NCBI GenBank assembly: GCA_023429845.1
Contig: JAEZCY010000178.1
Span: 1 to 33,778, forward strand
Reading direction: 5' to 3'
DNA: 33,778 nt
Source of the DNA: Acidobacteriota bacterium
GTDB taxonomy: Bacteria > Acidobacteriota > Vicinamibacteria > Vicinamibacterales > Vicinamibacteraceae
Position 1 is the first letter of the stretch, and the number at the start of each line of letters is the position of its first letter. The notes under the pieces are model-generated. The model saw nothing but the letters and a program-made list of their open reading frames with translations, was not told where the DNA came from and did not search any database. The position numbers were made by a program, and so were the translations under genes. Below, in pieces: positions 1 through 6,916 of the stretch.

Positions 1-1430
1 CCGTGAACGCGGGCAAGGCCGCACCGCCGTCGTGGCCGGTGGATGACGGGTACGTGCTGCCGCTCGAGAGTCCGGCTCGGCAGGTGCCGGTGATGGTCGG
101 CTTCACCGCGGACGACATCGGCACGAGCGGCATCGCCCAGGGGCCCACGGCACCGCCGAGCCTGGCCGCGTGGAAGGCCGAGGCCGAGCAGGCGTTCGGG
201 CCCGATGCGCCGCACTTCCTCGGGCTCTATCCCGTGGCGAGCGACGCGGAGGTCGCGAGTGCGCGCAAGGCCGCGGGCCGGGACCGCGCACGCACGCTGA
301 TGGATCACTGGGCCTCGCAGCAGGTGACGGCCAGCGGCCGCGTCTACACGTACTACTTCGACCGCGTGACGCCCTGGCCGGAGCATCCGGAGTTCGGCGC
401 GCATCACACGTCCGAGGTGCCTTACGTGTTCCGCACCGTCGGTCGCGGAAAGCGCGCCTGGGAGCCTGTGGACACCGCCATCAGCGACCGCGTCGCCGCC
501 TACTTCGTGAACTTCGCCAGCAGCGGCGATCCGAACGGCACCGGGCTGCCGGAGTGGCCGGCGTGGGCTCCCGGTGCGCACAAGACGATGCGCCTGGGCG
601 AGACGATGGAGGTGATGGACGTCGCGCCGGCTGCGAGGCGTGAGTTCTTCGCGTCGCGGATCCCGGCGTCCGCCCGCTCGCGTCCGGCGCCGCTGCCGGT
701 CCATGCCGCGCGGCGGACCGTGGACGTCGTGCGCATCGACGGCGCGCTGGACGAGGCGACGTGGGCCTTCGCGCCGCGCGTCGGCGACATGCGGCTGATT
801 CACGCTCCTGCGCGCTCGCCCGCGTCTCCGACCGAAGCGGCCGTGGCCTGGGACGACACGCACCTGTACGTCGCCTTCGCGTGCACCGACAGCGACCCGT
901 GGAGCACGTTCACGAAGCGCGACGACCGCTTGTGGGAGCAGGAAGTCGTCGAGGTGTTTCTCGATCCCGACGGCGACGGCCGCAACTACGCTGAACTCGA
1001 AGTGAGCCCGAACAACATCGTCGTGGACCTGCTGATTGCGGCAGCGGGGGCGAGCGGACCCGACGCGCGCCGCTGGGACGCCGCCGGACTCCAGACGGCC
1101 GTGAAGCGCCACGCCGCAGGGTGGGTCGCCGAGATGGCGATCCCGTGGACCTCGCTCGTCGATGCCGGTGCGACGGGAGCGCCGCGTCCCGGCGAGCGCT
1201 GGCGCGTCGGCCTCTACCGCATCGAGCGGCCAGGTGGGGCGGCGAAGGGTGAACGGATCGAACTCCTGCTCGGCGAGCGGCGCACTGCGACCGCCGCTCG
1301 CAAGTCCGAGATCGACGGGCAGCTGGAAGCCCTGCGTGCCGACGACGAGTACTCGGCCTGGTCGGTCACGCGTGCCGACCGTGGGTTCCACGATCCCGAG
1401 CGCTTCGGCTACCTCGAATTCGTCCGGTAA
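1..1430 (+). CDS. Carboxylesterase (type B) C-terminus fused to a CBM9-like domain, 5' truncated by window
   Basis: The frame is open from base 3 to the stop, so the gene begins outside the window. The first ~215 residues match the end of type-B carboxylesterases: the segment GAHHTSEVPYVF carries the expected catalytic His, and the FVNFASSGDPNG and LPEWPAW motifs follow as usual in that family. From about residue 235 a second domain begins (VDVVRIDGALDEATW, then VAWDDTHLYVAF and VEVFLDPDGDGRNYAELEVSPNN), typical of the CBM9-like carbohydrate-binding fold (PF06452). The fusion suggests an exported esterase held on a carbohydrate or glycoconjugate. The nucleophile Ser and any signal peptide lie upstream and cannot be checked. 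The esterase identity is well supported. The ligand of the CBM9-like domain is unknown; such domains also occur in outer-membrane proteins that may not bind sugar. Confidence 0.85.
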   Translation, partial: VNAGKAAPPSWPVDDGYVLPLESPARQVPVMVGFTADDIGTSGIAQGPTAPPSLAAWKAEAEQAFGPDAPHFLGLYPVASDAEVASARKAAGRDRARTLMDHWASQQVTASGRVYTYYFDRVTPWPEHPEFGAHHTSEVPYVFRTVGRGKRAWEPVDTAISDRVAAYFVNFASSGDPNGTGLPEWPAWAPGAHKTMRLGETMEVMDVAPAARREFFASRIPASARSRPAPLPVHAARRTVDVVRIDGALDEATWAFAPRVGDMRLIHAPARSPASPTEAAVAWDDTHLYVAFACTDSDPWSTFTKRDDRLWEQEVVEVFLDPDGDGRNYAELEVSPNNIVVDLLIAAAGASGPDARRWDAAGLQTAVKRHAAGWVAEMAIPWTSLVDAGATGAPRPGERWRVGLYRIERPGGAAKGERIELLLGERRTATAARKSEIDGQLEALRADDEYSAWSVTRADRGFHDPERFGYLEFVR

Positions 1431-1687
1431 CGGTGTTGTCCGGGCGGCCGGGTAGGGCGGCGGTCCCGAGAACCGGGTTGGGCGCTACCGGCGACCGGGT
1501 GGGCGGTTGTCCGGAGAAGCGGGCCGGGCGGGCGGTTCCAGCTCGCCGCCGTGCGGCCGTCATCCGTTGTGTCCGCGTCGGCGGCGTGCCAGGAGGCCGG
1601 CCTGGTCGCGCGTGCTCGAGGCCTCGCGTGCCGGTCTGCTATGGTGAAGTGTGGCGTTCCGCAGTGCGGCGCCGTTTCCTCCGACGC
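1431..1687. repeat. Intergenic G-rich degenerate direct repeats
   Basis: This 257-base gap holds no convincing gene. Its first 110 bases carry four degenerate G-tract units: GGGTAGGG near 1450, GGGTTGGG near 1475, GGGTGGG near 1497 and GGGCCGGGCGGG near 1521. Spacing is about 22 to 29 bases. Several GGG runs on one strand could fold as a G-quadruplex in the RNA after the esterase stop. A short palindrome (CCAGG...CCTGG, 1589-1605) follows. No clear promoter for the next gene was found; TATGGT at 1640 is a weak -10 candidate. Confidence 0.4.
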
Positions 1688-2047
1688 ATGGCCCAGCCGC
1701 TTCAGCCCATTTCCACCCTCGGCGAACTCGACGACGCGCTCGCGCGCGCCACGCGCGAGCCGATCATCCTCTTCAAGCACAGCGAGACATGCGGCATGAG
1801 CCTGCAGGTCTATGACGAGGTGCGCGCCACGCTTGCGCAGGCGTCATGGGCCACGCCGGTGTACCTGGTGTCGGTGCAGGCGGCCCGCCCTGTCTCGGCG
1901 GCCATCGCGCAGCGATTGCGCGTGTCGCACCAGTCGCCGCAGGTACTCCTCATCAAGGGCGACGACGTGCGCTGGCACACGTCGCACCTCGCGATCACGC
2001 AGGCGGCGCTCGACGCTGCCGTCAATCGCCTGTCCGTCGCCGGGTAG
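1688..2047 (+). CDS. ytxJ: YtxJ-family monothiol bacilliredoxin-like protein
   Basis: A 119-residue thioredoxin-fold protein. The segment ILFKHSETCGMS gives a CxxS active site (Cys35, Ser38) preceded by the KHS motif, as in YtxJ/BrxC-type bacilliredoxins, which remove bacillithiol from thiolated proteins. Later parts fit the fold: VYLVSVQAARPVS, then SHQSPQVLLIKGD, which contains the expected cis-Pro loop, and WHTSH. The ATG at 1688 was chosen because homology begins just after it; the open frame extends upstream to 1433 but reads as low-complexity sequence. It is not in an operon with the esterase (257-base gap). Its presence implies bacillithiol is made by the host, which is known in Firmicutes, Deinococcus and several acidobacteria. 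Function is by family; no thiol biosynthesis genes are in the window. Confidence 0.8.
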   Translation: MAQPLQPISTLGELDDALARATREPIILFKHSETCGMSLQVYDEVRATLAQASWATPVYLVSVQAARPVSAAIAQRLRVSHQSPQVLLIKGDDVRWHTSHLAITQAALDAAVNRLSVAG

Positions 2048-2066
2048 CGCCGCCGCACGGTGTGAA

Positions 2067-2087
2067 AGCGTGTAACCGTTACACGCT
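2067..2087. promoter_or_regulatory. 21-bp palindrome, candidate operator
   Basis: A perfect 10-bp inverted repeat (AGCGTGTAAC / GTTACACGCT) around one central C, starting 20 bases after the ytxJ stop. The core TGTAACCGTTACA resembles operators bound by LacI/GalR-type dimers, which often carry a central CG between TGTAA and TTACA half sites. The loop is too short for a normal hairpin, which favours a protein-binding site over a terminator. It may control the small DNA-binding gene at 2264. Half-site identity is direct observation; the regulator family is inference. Confidence 0.55.
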
Positions 2088-2138
2088 CTTGCGTGCCTTC
2101 TCCGGGCACGAGTGTGAGTGGGCCCCGCGTATCTCGCA

Positions 2139-2153
2139 GCCTCCTGAGGAGGC
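2139..2153. other. Short perfect hairpin containing an SD-like sequence
   Basis: GCCTCC-TGA-GGAGGC forms a 6-bp stem with a 3-base loop. The 3' arm carries GAGGAGG, which looks like a ribosome binding site, but no well-spaced start codon with a plausible product follows (the ATG at 2166 is 13 bases away and opens a poor frame). It may belong to the leader of the gene at 2264. Function unknown. Confidence 0.3.
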
Positions 2154-2263
2154 ATCGGTCCTGCAATGGGCCGGTTCGGCTGTACGGCGCACGAGGCGCC
2201 GTGCCGGACCACCGGAGCCCCGCGGCGGACGCAGCGCAGGCTCCTCGCGAGGACAAATCCGAC

Positions 2264-2506
2264 GTGTCGACGCTGGAGACGGGAGACCCCAATCGCGTGC
2301 CCGCCAGGCCACCCAACAGCCGCCGCTGGACCGACGAGGAACTGGCCACGCTGCGCCGGTTGGCCTGGTCCATGACGGCCACTCAGCTCGGGTTGCTGCT
2401 CGGTCGCACCGCGCTTGCCGTTCGCACCAAAGCCGCCCACGAGCGCGTGCGGCTGCAGCAGCGTTCGCCCCAGGCCCGGCCCGCTGGCGACCGGCCCGAT
2501 GCCTGA
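2264..2506 (+). CDS. Small helix-turn-helix (Myb/SANT-like) DNA-binding protein
   Basis: The recognisable part is one ~45-residue helical domain with RRWTDEELATLRRLAW, then a turn and GRTALAVRTKAAHERV. That is the pattern of SANT/Myb-like or GcrA-like trihelical DNA-binding modules: acidic first helix, a Trp, then a recognition helix rich in Arg and Lys. The open frame reaches back to 2093, but the upstream part is low in hydrophobic residues. The GTG at 2264 gives an 80-residue protein and has a GCGAGGA sequence about 10 bases upstream. The tail after residue 65 is short and probably disordered. It stands alone and lies 177 bases downstream of a perfect palindrome, so autoregulation is possible. 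The family call is moderate; the start is uncertain. Confidence 0.55.
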   Translation: MSTLETGDPNRVPARPPNSRRWTDEELATLRRLAWSMTATQLGLLLGRTALAVRTKAAHERVRLQQRSPQARPAGDRPDA

Positions 2507-2515
2507 GGGCAGCAG

Positions 2516-2563
2516 GGGAATGCGGGAATGCGGGAATGCGGGAATGCGGAAATGCGGGAATGT
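2516..2563. repeat. Six tandem copies of an 8-bp unit (GGGAATGC)
   Basis: Units lie at 2516, 2524, 2532, 2540, 2548 and 2556. The first four are identical; the fifth is GGAAATGC and the sixth GGGAATGT. The array starts 10 bases after the stop of the small DNA-binding gene and lies in a convergent gap before the lactonase stop at 2615. There are no spacers, so it is not CRISPR. It could be a polymorphic microsatellite or the site of a repeat-binding protein. Confidence 0.9.
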
Positions 2564-2614
2564 CGAGGGCTCCCGGTGGAGCGGCATCCCGATGGGCCAC
2601 CGCCGCGGCGATCC

Positions 2615-3904
2615 TCAGATCGCCGTGTCGAGGAACTCGATCGCTGAGGGACTGCCCACGGCCGCGTACTGCCCCGTGAACGTGAGGCGACCGCTGGCGC
2701 GGTCGACGCGGAAGCTCGTCACCGCGTCCGCACGCTGGTTGCACGAGTAGAGGAACCTGCCGCTCGGATCGAACGAGATGCTGCGCGGGTAGTCGCCCCG
2801 CGTCCATTCGTCGTGTACGAACGACAGCGTGCCGTCGGCCGCCACGGCGAAGATCGCGATGCTGTCATGGAGCCGGTTGGCGCCGTAGACGAAGCGGCCG
2901 TCGTGCGAAACCCTGATTCCCGACGTGAAGTTGCTGCCGGCGTAACCCTCCGGCAGGCTGGAGATCGTCTGGCGCGCCGTGAGCTGCCCGCGGCTCGCGT
3001 CGTAGTCGAACAGCACGATCGTCGAGCCTTCTTCCTGGATGGAGTACAGCCAGCGGCCGTTCGGATGGAACGCGAAATGGCGCGGTCCGTCGCCCGGCGG
3101 CAGCGCCACCGACGCCGGGTTGGCTGGCGTGAGTGTCCCGCGCTCTGCGTCGAACGCCCACACGAAGATGCGATCGAGCCCGAGGTCCGGCGCGAGTACG
3201 AACCGACCGGCGGGATCCGCCTTGATCATGTGCGGGTGCGGTGCATCGTGCCCGCTGAACGCGAAGCTGCCGGGTGGCGCACTCGACGCGCGATCGGGCC
3301 CCAACGTCCCCGTGGTCTTCTGCACGTGGGTCGCCGGGCCGAGGCTGCCGTCGCCCTGCAGGGGGAGGACGGCCACGGTCCCACCCGAGTAGTTGGCGAC
3401 CAGGAGATGACGACCGAGCGGGTGCACGCTGGCGTCCGTGGGACCGAGGCCGCCCGAGCTCACGGTATTGAGCAACCGCAACTGCCCGGTCGTCCGATCC
3501 ACGGTGTACGCGCTCACGCTGCCGGACGTGTCGTCATCGACGCGGTCGGTGGCATTGGTGGAATAGACGCGGGCGCCTGCCGCGTCGAACGCGAGGGCAC
3601 TCGGGCTCGTGTGGTGTTCGACGATGCCCGCCGGCGTGAGGGCGCCGGTGGTTCGGTCAACGGTGAAGATGTGGATGCCGCGCCCGTTCGCGCCGGGCGG
3701 CGTGCCCCTGCCGCTCGAAGAAGCGGCCGGCGGTGCACTGTAGGTGCCGACGTACGCGAAGAGCGGACCGCCGCGCGTCGCGGGTTGTGTGGGCAGCGCC
3801 GCGGCAAGCGACGGTGCGAGCGCGGCCGCGCCGCTGACCCGAGCCACGAACGTGCGGCGCGAGAGGGTCACTGTTGACGGGGGGCGCGCAGGGGGCTGTC
3901 GCAT
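2615..3904 (-). CDS. Exported lactonase-family beta-propeller (6-phosphogluconolactonase-like)
   Basis: A 429-residue protein. The N-terminus carries a Tat-type signal (TLSRRTFVARVSGAAAL, Arg16-Arg17) ending near residue 40, so the protein is exported folded. After it comes a seven-bladed propeller of the lactonase family (PF10282). Repeating blades have the form TVDRTTGALTP, HPLGRHLLVANYSGGTV, HPNGRWLYSIQEEGSTIV, SHDGRFVYGANRLHDSIA and DPSGRFLYSCNQRADAV, the alternating position-plus-GRF/Y pattern of this family. Cytosolic relatives hydrolyse 6-phosphogluconolactone. An exported member more likely acts on other sugar lactones, for example products of periplasmic sugar oxidation. It starts 37 bases after the phosphodiesterase at 3942, so the two are probably co-transcribed. 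Substrate is unknown. Confidence 0.85.
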   Translation of the reverse strand: MRQPPARPPSTVTLSRRTFVARVSGAAALAPSLAAALPTQPATRGGPLFAYVGTYSAPPAASSSGRGTPPGANGRGIHIFTVDRTTGALTPAGIVEHHTSPSALAFDAAGARVYSTNATDRVDDDTSGSVSAYTVDRTTGQLRLLNTVSSGGLGPTDASVHPLGRHLLVANYSGGTVAVLPLQGDGSLGPATHVQKTTGTLGPDRASSAPPGSFAFSGHDAPHPHMIKADPAGRFVLAPDLGLDRIFVWAFDAERGTLTPANPASVALPPGDGPRHFAFHPNGRWLYSIQEEGSTIVLFDYDASRGQLTARQTISSLPEGYAGSNFTSGIRVSHDGRFVYGANRLHDSIAIFAVAADGTLSFVHDEWTRGDYPRSISFDPSGRFLYSCNQRADAVTSFRVDRASGRLTFTGQYAAVGSPSAIEFLDTAI

Positions 3905-3941
3905 GGCCGCCCATCATATCGGCTGGAGGGCCGAGACCCGC

Positions 3942-4952
3942 TCACGGTGTCGCCGTCGTATCCGACAAATCCCCGGTTGCCGGGTCGGCGCCGAAGGCCT
4001 GCTCCACAGGCGTGCCGGTCCAGCCGCTCGGTGTCGCGAGCCCGAGCAGCCACAGTGTCGTGGCCGCCGTGTCCATCGTGCGGATGTGCGTCGCGGTGAG
4101 CTCGCCCGGACGCACGCCCTCCCCCCAGGCAATCCAGGGGATCGTGACGTCGCGCGGGTCGGCGCTCCCGTGGTTCCTGTCGTGTCCACCATGGTCGGCC
4201 GTCACGATCAGCGCGAAGTGTCCCGGCCCGTATGTGCGATTGGCAAGGGCGATGAGCTGGTCGATCGCCGCGTCGGCGGCGAGCACGGCCCTGCCGTACG
4301 CTGGCGTCATCCAGCCGTGTCGATGCCCGGCGGCGTCGGGATCGGTGAGATGGACGAACAGCACGTTGGGCTTCGCGTCCACGAGATACTCGGCGACGTC
4401 TCCGACCGTGCGGCGGCTGGACCACCGCCCGAACAGGCCTCCCGGAGCCTGGGTGTAGTCGAGGGTGCCCGCGAGCTGCAGCGGCTGGAACTTGGCTTTG
4501 CTGAAGAACGCGGCGGTGCGATAGCCGTTGCGTCGCGCCACGCTGAAGATGTTGGGGAGCTCGATCGCGTCGGTGTCGGCCGTAGCCACGTTATTCCAGC
4601 GCACCCCGTGCAGTTCGGGGGGCAGGCCCGTGAGCATCGACGTGTGCGACGGCAGCGTCTTGCTCGGGTCGATCGTCGTGGCCGCGAGCGTGTAGCTGCC
4701 CTCGCGCATGAGCCGCTGCAGCGTCGGCGCACCGTATGCCTCGATGGCATCGGGACGGAGGCCGTCCACCGAGACGAGGACAACGTTTCGCGTGATGCTC
4801 GTGGATGGCAGTTGGCCGGGATCAGCGCCGACCTCGGCGCGCATGTAGCGGGCGCTGCACGCGCTCGTCGCCGCGAGGCAGGCCGCAAGCACCACCACAC
4901 CCGCCGCGTACGGCACGCGACGTGTACCTGAAGGACACCTGTCGTCACGCAT
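3942..4952 (-). CDS. Exported alkaline phosphatase-superfamily phosphodiesterase (NPP type)
   Basis: A 336-residue protein from the ATG at 4952. The open frame extends to 5057, but that would overlap the divergent gene and adds no homology. An N-terminal hydrophobic stretch ends in LAATSAC, a plausible though imperfect lipobox, so it is probably a lipoprotein. Type I phosphodiesterase/nucleotide pyrophosphatase motifs follow in order: VLVSVDGLRPDAI (metal Asp63), KTLPSHTSMLTG (nucleophile Thr99), LTDPDAAGHRHGW (metal Asp and His) and TADHGGHD (Asp-His pair) near the end. Together they give the two-zinc site. Members cleave phosphodiester or phosphate bonds in nucleotides or lipids. It is first in a two-gene minus-strand unit with the lactonase. 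Substrate cannot be deduced. Confidence 0.85.
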   Translation of the reverse strand: MRDDRCPSGTRRVPYAAGVVVLAACLAATSACSARYMRAEVGADPGQLPSTSITRNVVLVSVDGLRPDAIEAYGAPTLQRLMREGSYTLAATTIDPSKTLPSHTSMLTGLPPELHGVRWNNVATADTDAIELPNIFSVARRNGYRTAAFFSKAKFQPLQLAGTLDYTQAPGGLFGRWSSRRTVGDVAEYLVDAKPNVLFVHLTDPDAAGHRHGWMTPAYGRAVLAADAAIDQLIALANRTYGPGHFALIVTADHGGHDRNHGSADPRDVTIPWIAWGEGVRPGELTATHIRTMDTAATTLWLLGLATPSGWTGTPVEQAFGADPATGDLSDTTATP

Positions 4953-5044
4953 TCCAGTGATTGGACGACAATCCGACGTCCGGAGACGGCGACCGAAGCC
5001 GATGTCATCTGAAGTAGCCTCTGTGACGGGAAACGGCTGAGACA

Positions 5045-6901
5045 GTGCGGAACGCATTCAGGAACCGACGCTCGCGCGACTGCACGGTGCTCTTGCTGGA
5101 CTCCGCCGACCGCTACGCTTATGCCGGCGCCAGCGCAGGGGGTGACGCGGAGTCCATCCGCGACATCGGGGAGGAACTGTGCCGCCTCTGGCCGCGCCAC
5201 GCGCTGTACGTCAACCGCTGCGTGCCGGGCACCGACTGGCTCGCTGACGGCGTGACGGACCCGCCGAGGTCGCCGTACTTCACAGACGTGATGCGGCTGC
5301 GCGATGCAGTGCCCGCTACGTCCGCTCGTCTCGTCGTCGTGCGACCTGCTGCGCTGCTGCTTCCGGGGCGCGTGTTGCGCCGACTCGTCACTCTGGCGCG
5401 ACGTCAGGGTCTCGACGTCGCCACGCTGGCCGGCGTACCCACCGACGTCGTCCAGGTCGTCAGCCGCGAGGCGCTCGAAGTCCTCGCCGCAGCGGGTCCC
5501 GTGCCGCGCTGCGTCACCGTGGCCGACGCCGTGGAGCGCTTGCTCGGTGTCTCGGGACCCTCGCCTGGCCGTGGCTTGAAGGCGCGCCGCGTTGCGCCGG
5601 CCGCCGTCGAGTGGGCGGACGAGCACCTGGCACGTGGGCTGCCGCCGGACGCCTGGAAAGCGGTGCCGGGCGCCGCGGTGCTGGCGTGCGACAGCGCGGT
5701 ACGTCTCGTCGAAGCGACCGGGCACGTGCGCCGGTCCGTTGCCGCAGCCCGTGCGTCGCTCGAGCAGTGGCGCGGTAGTCGTCGAGGGACTTCACGCGGA
5801 CGACAGCCGGTGCTCGTCACCGTGCCGTCGATGTTCCAGTCGGGAGCGAACAACGCCTGGGAGGAAGTGTCGGCGCACCTGTCGCCGCATGATGTGGCGT
5901 TCGTCGTCGGCCGTGCGACGGCTCTCGGTCAGGTGCTCACGAGGCGAGGCTTCACCGTGTTCGAAACCGGTGAGGCCCCAGCGGCTCGCAGTGTCGCCGC
6001 CGCGGCGGCGTTCCTCGAAGCGCTTGCCACGGTTGCGCCACGCGTCGTGCACTTCGACGGCATCGAGGGCAACGGTTGGGCGCCGCTGGCGTTCTCGCGC
6101 GGGGCGCGCGTCGTGCAGCACGTGAGATTGAACGACGTGGACAGGTTCCAGCCGGCGTTCGGGTACGCCGACGCGATCGTCACGGTTTCGGAGGTGCTCA
6201 GGCGTGACGTCGCGGCGCGCGTGGGCGAGGCGACGCGGGTGGAGCACGTCCCCGACGGCATCTGCCTCGACGCGCGTCGACGGGCCACCCCGCGTCGCAA
6301 CGTGAGCGTTGCCGACACCGTACGCACGGCAGCGGGGGAGGCGACGCCAGGCGGGGTGTCGTGCCTTTGTGTGGGACGGGTCGAGCCCGAGAAGGGCCAA
6401 CTCCGCGTCCTCGACATCGTGGAGGCCCTGTCGGCACACTTGCCGTGCCGCCTCGTGCTGCTCGGGTCGTGCGGCAGCGACCCCGCGTATTGCGACGAAG
6501 TCACGCGGCGGATCCTCTCGGCGCCGGACCGCGTGCGTGCGACCTGGCATTCGTTCACGCACCCGATTGCGCGGTACTACGACGAGGCCGACGTGGTGCT
6601 CGTGGCGTCGCGCAACGAAGCGCTCGGCATGGTGGGGATCGAGGCGCTGGCTGCCGGGTGCCTGCTCGTGGCACAGCGCTCCACCGGCTACGCGGTCATC
6701 GTCGATGCGTCGCGTGGCGAGGGATTGCTGTTCGACGCCGACGAGGAGCCGTCGGCGATTGCCGCGCGCATACTGCCGGCACTCGCCGAGGCGGCGTCCT
6801 TTGCCGTGGCGGCGAAGCGGAAGGTCGAGTCTGCGTTCGACGCGCGCACGACGGCGCACCGCCTGACGTCACTCTGGCAGGACCTCGCCGCTCGCGCCTG
6901 A
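5045..6901 (+). CDS. GT4-family glycosyltransferase with an uncharacterised N-terminal half
   Basis: A 618-residue protein with a GTG start at 5045; the ribosome site is weak. The C-terminal half, from about residue 256, is a GT-B glycosyltransferase of family GT4. An acceptor-side segment begins VPSMFQSGANNAWEE; the donor half has CVGRVEPEKGQLRVLDIV, LVLLGSCGSD, and the family motif SRNEALGMVGIEALAAGC with its catalytic-type Glu pair. The first ~245 residues are not part of GT4. They contain a DIGEELCRLWP helix and LVVVRPAALLLPGRVLRRL followed by VVQVVSREALEVLAAAG, a pattern that may be a nucleotidyltransferase-like (GT-A) fold. No membrane segment is visible. It is divergent from the phosphodiesterase with 92 bases between starts. 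Probable role is surface polysaccharide or glycolipid synthesis; sugar and acceptor are unknown. Confidence 0.8.
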   Translation: MRNAFRNRRSRDCTVLLLDSADRYAYAGASAGGDAESIRDIGEELCRLWPRHALYVNRCVPGTDWLADGVTDPPRSPYFTDVMRLRDAVPATSARLVVVRPAALLLPGRVLRRLVTLARRQGLDVATLAGVPTDVVQVVSREALEVLAAAGPVPRCVTVADAVERLLGVSGPSPGRGLKARRVAPAAVEWADEHLARGLPPDAWKAVPGAAVLACDSAVRLVEATGHVRRSVAAARASLEQWRGSRRGTSRGRQPVLVTVPSMFQSGANNAWEEVSAHLSPHDVAFVVGRATALGQVLTRRGFTVFETGEAPAARSVAAAAAFLEALATVAPRVVHFDGIEGNGWAPLAFSRGARVVQHVRLNDVDRFQPAFGYADAIVTVSEVLRRDVAARVGEATRVEHVPDGICLDARRRATPRRNVSVADTVRTAAGEATPGGVSCLCVGRVEPEKGQLRVLDIVEALSAHLPCRLVLLGSCGSDPAYCDEVTRRILSAPDRVRATWHSFTHPIARYYDEADVVLVASRNEALGMVGIEALAAGCLLVAQRSTGYAVIVDASRGEGLLFDADEEPSAIAARILPALAEAASFAVAAKRKVESAFDARTTAHRLTSLWQDLAARA

Positions 6902-6916
6902 CGAGCACGGCTCGCA

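Noticed and set aside
1433..1687. 85-residue upstream extension of YtxJ
   Set aside because: Arg/Gly-rich text encoded by G-rich direct repeats; the bacilliredoxin fold begins at the ATG at 1688.
2516..2563. Possible CRISPR array
   Set aside because: Units are 8 bp with no spacers and no cas genes are present.
4953..5057. N-terminal extension of the phosphodiesterase
   Set aside because: It would overlap the start of the divergent glycosyltransferase, adds no homology and would push the signal sequence 35 residues inside the protein.
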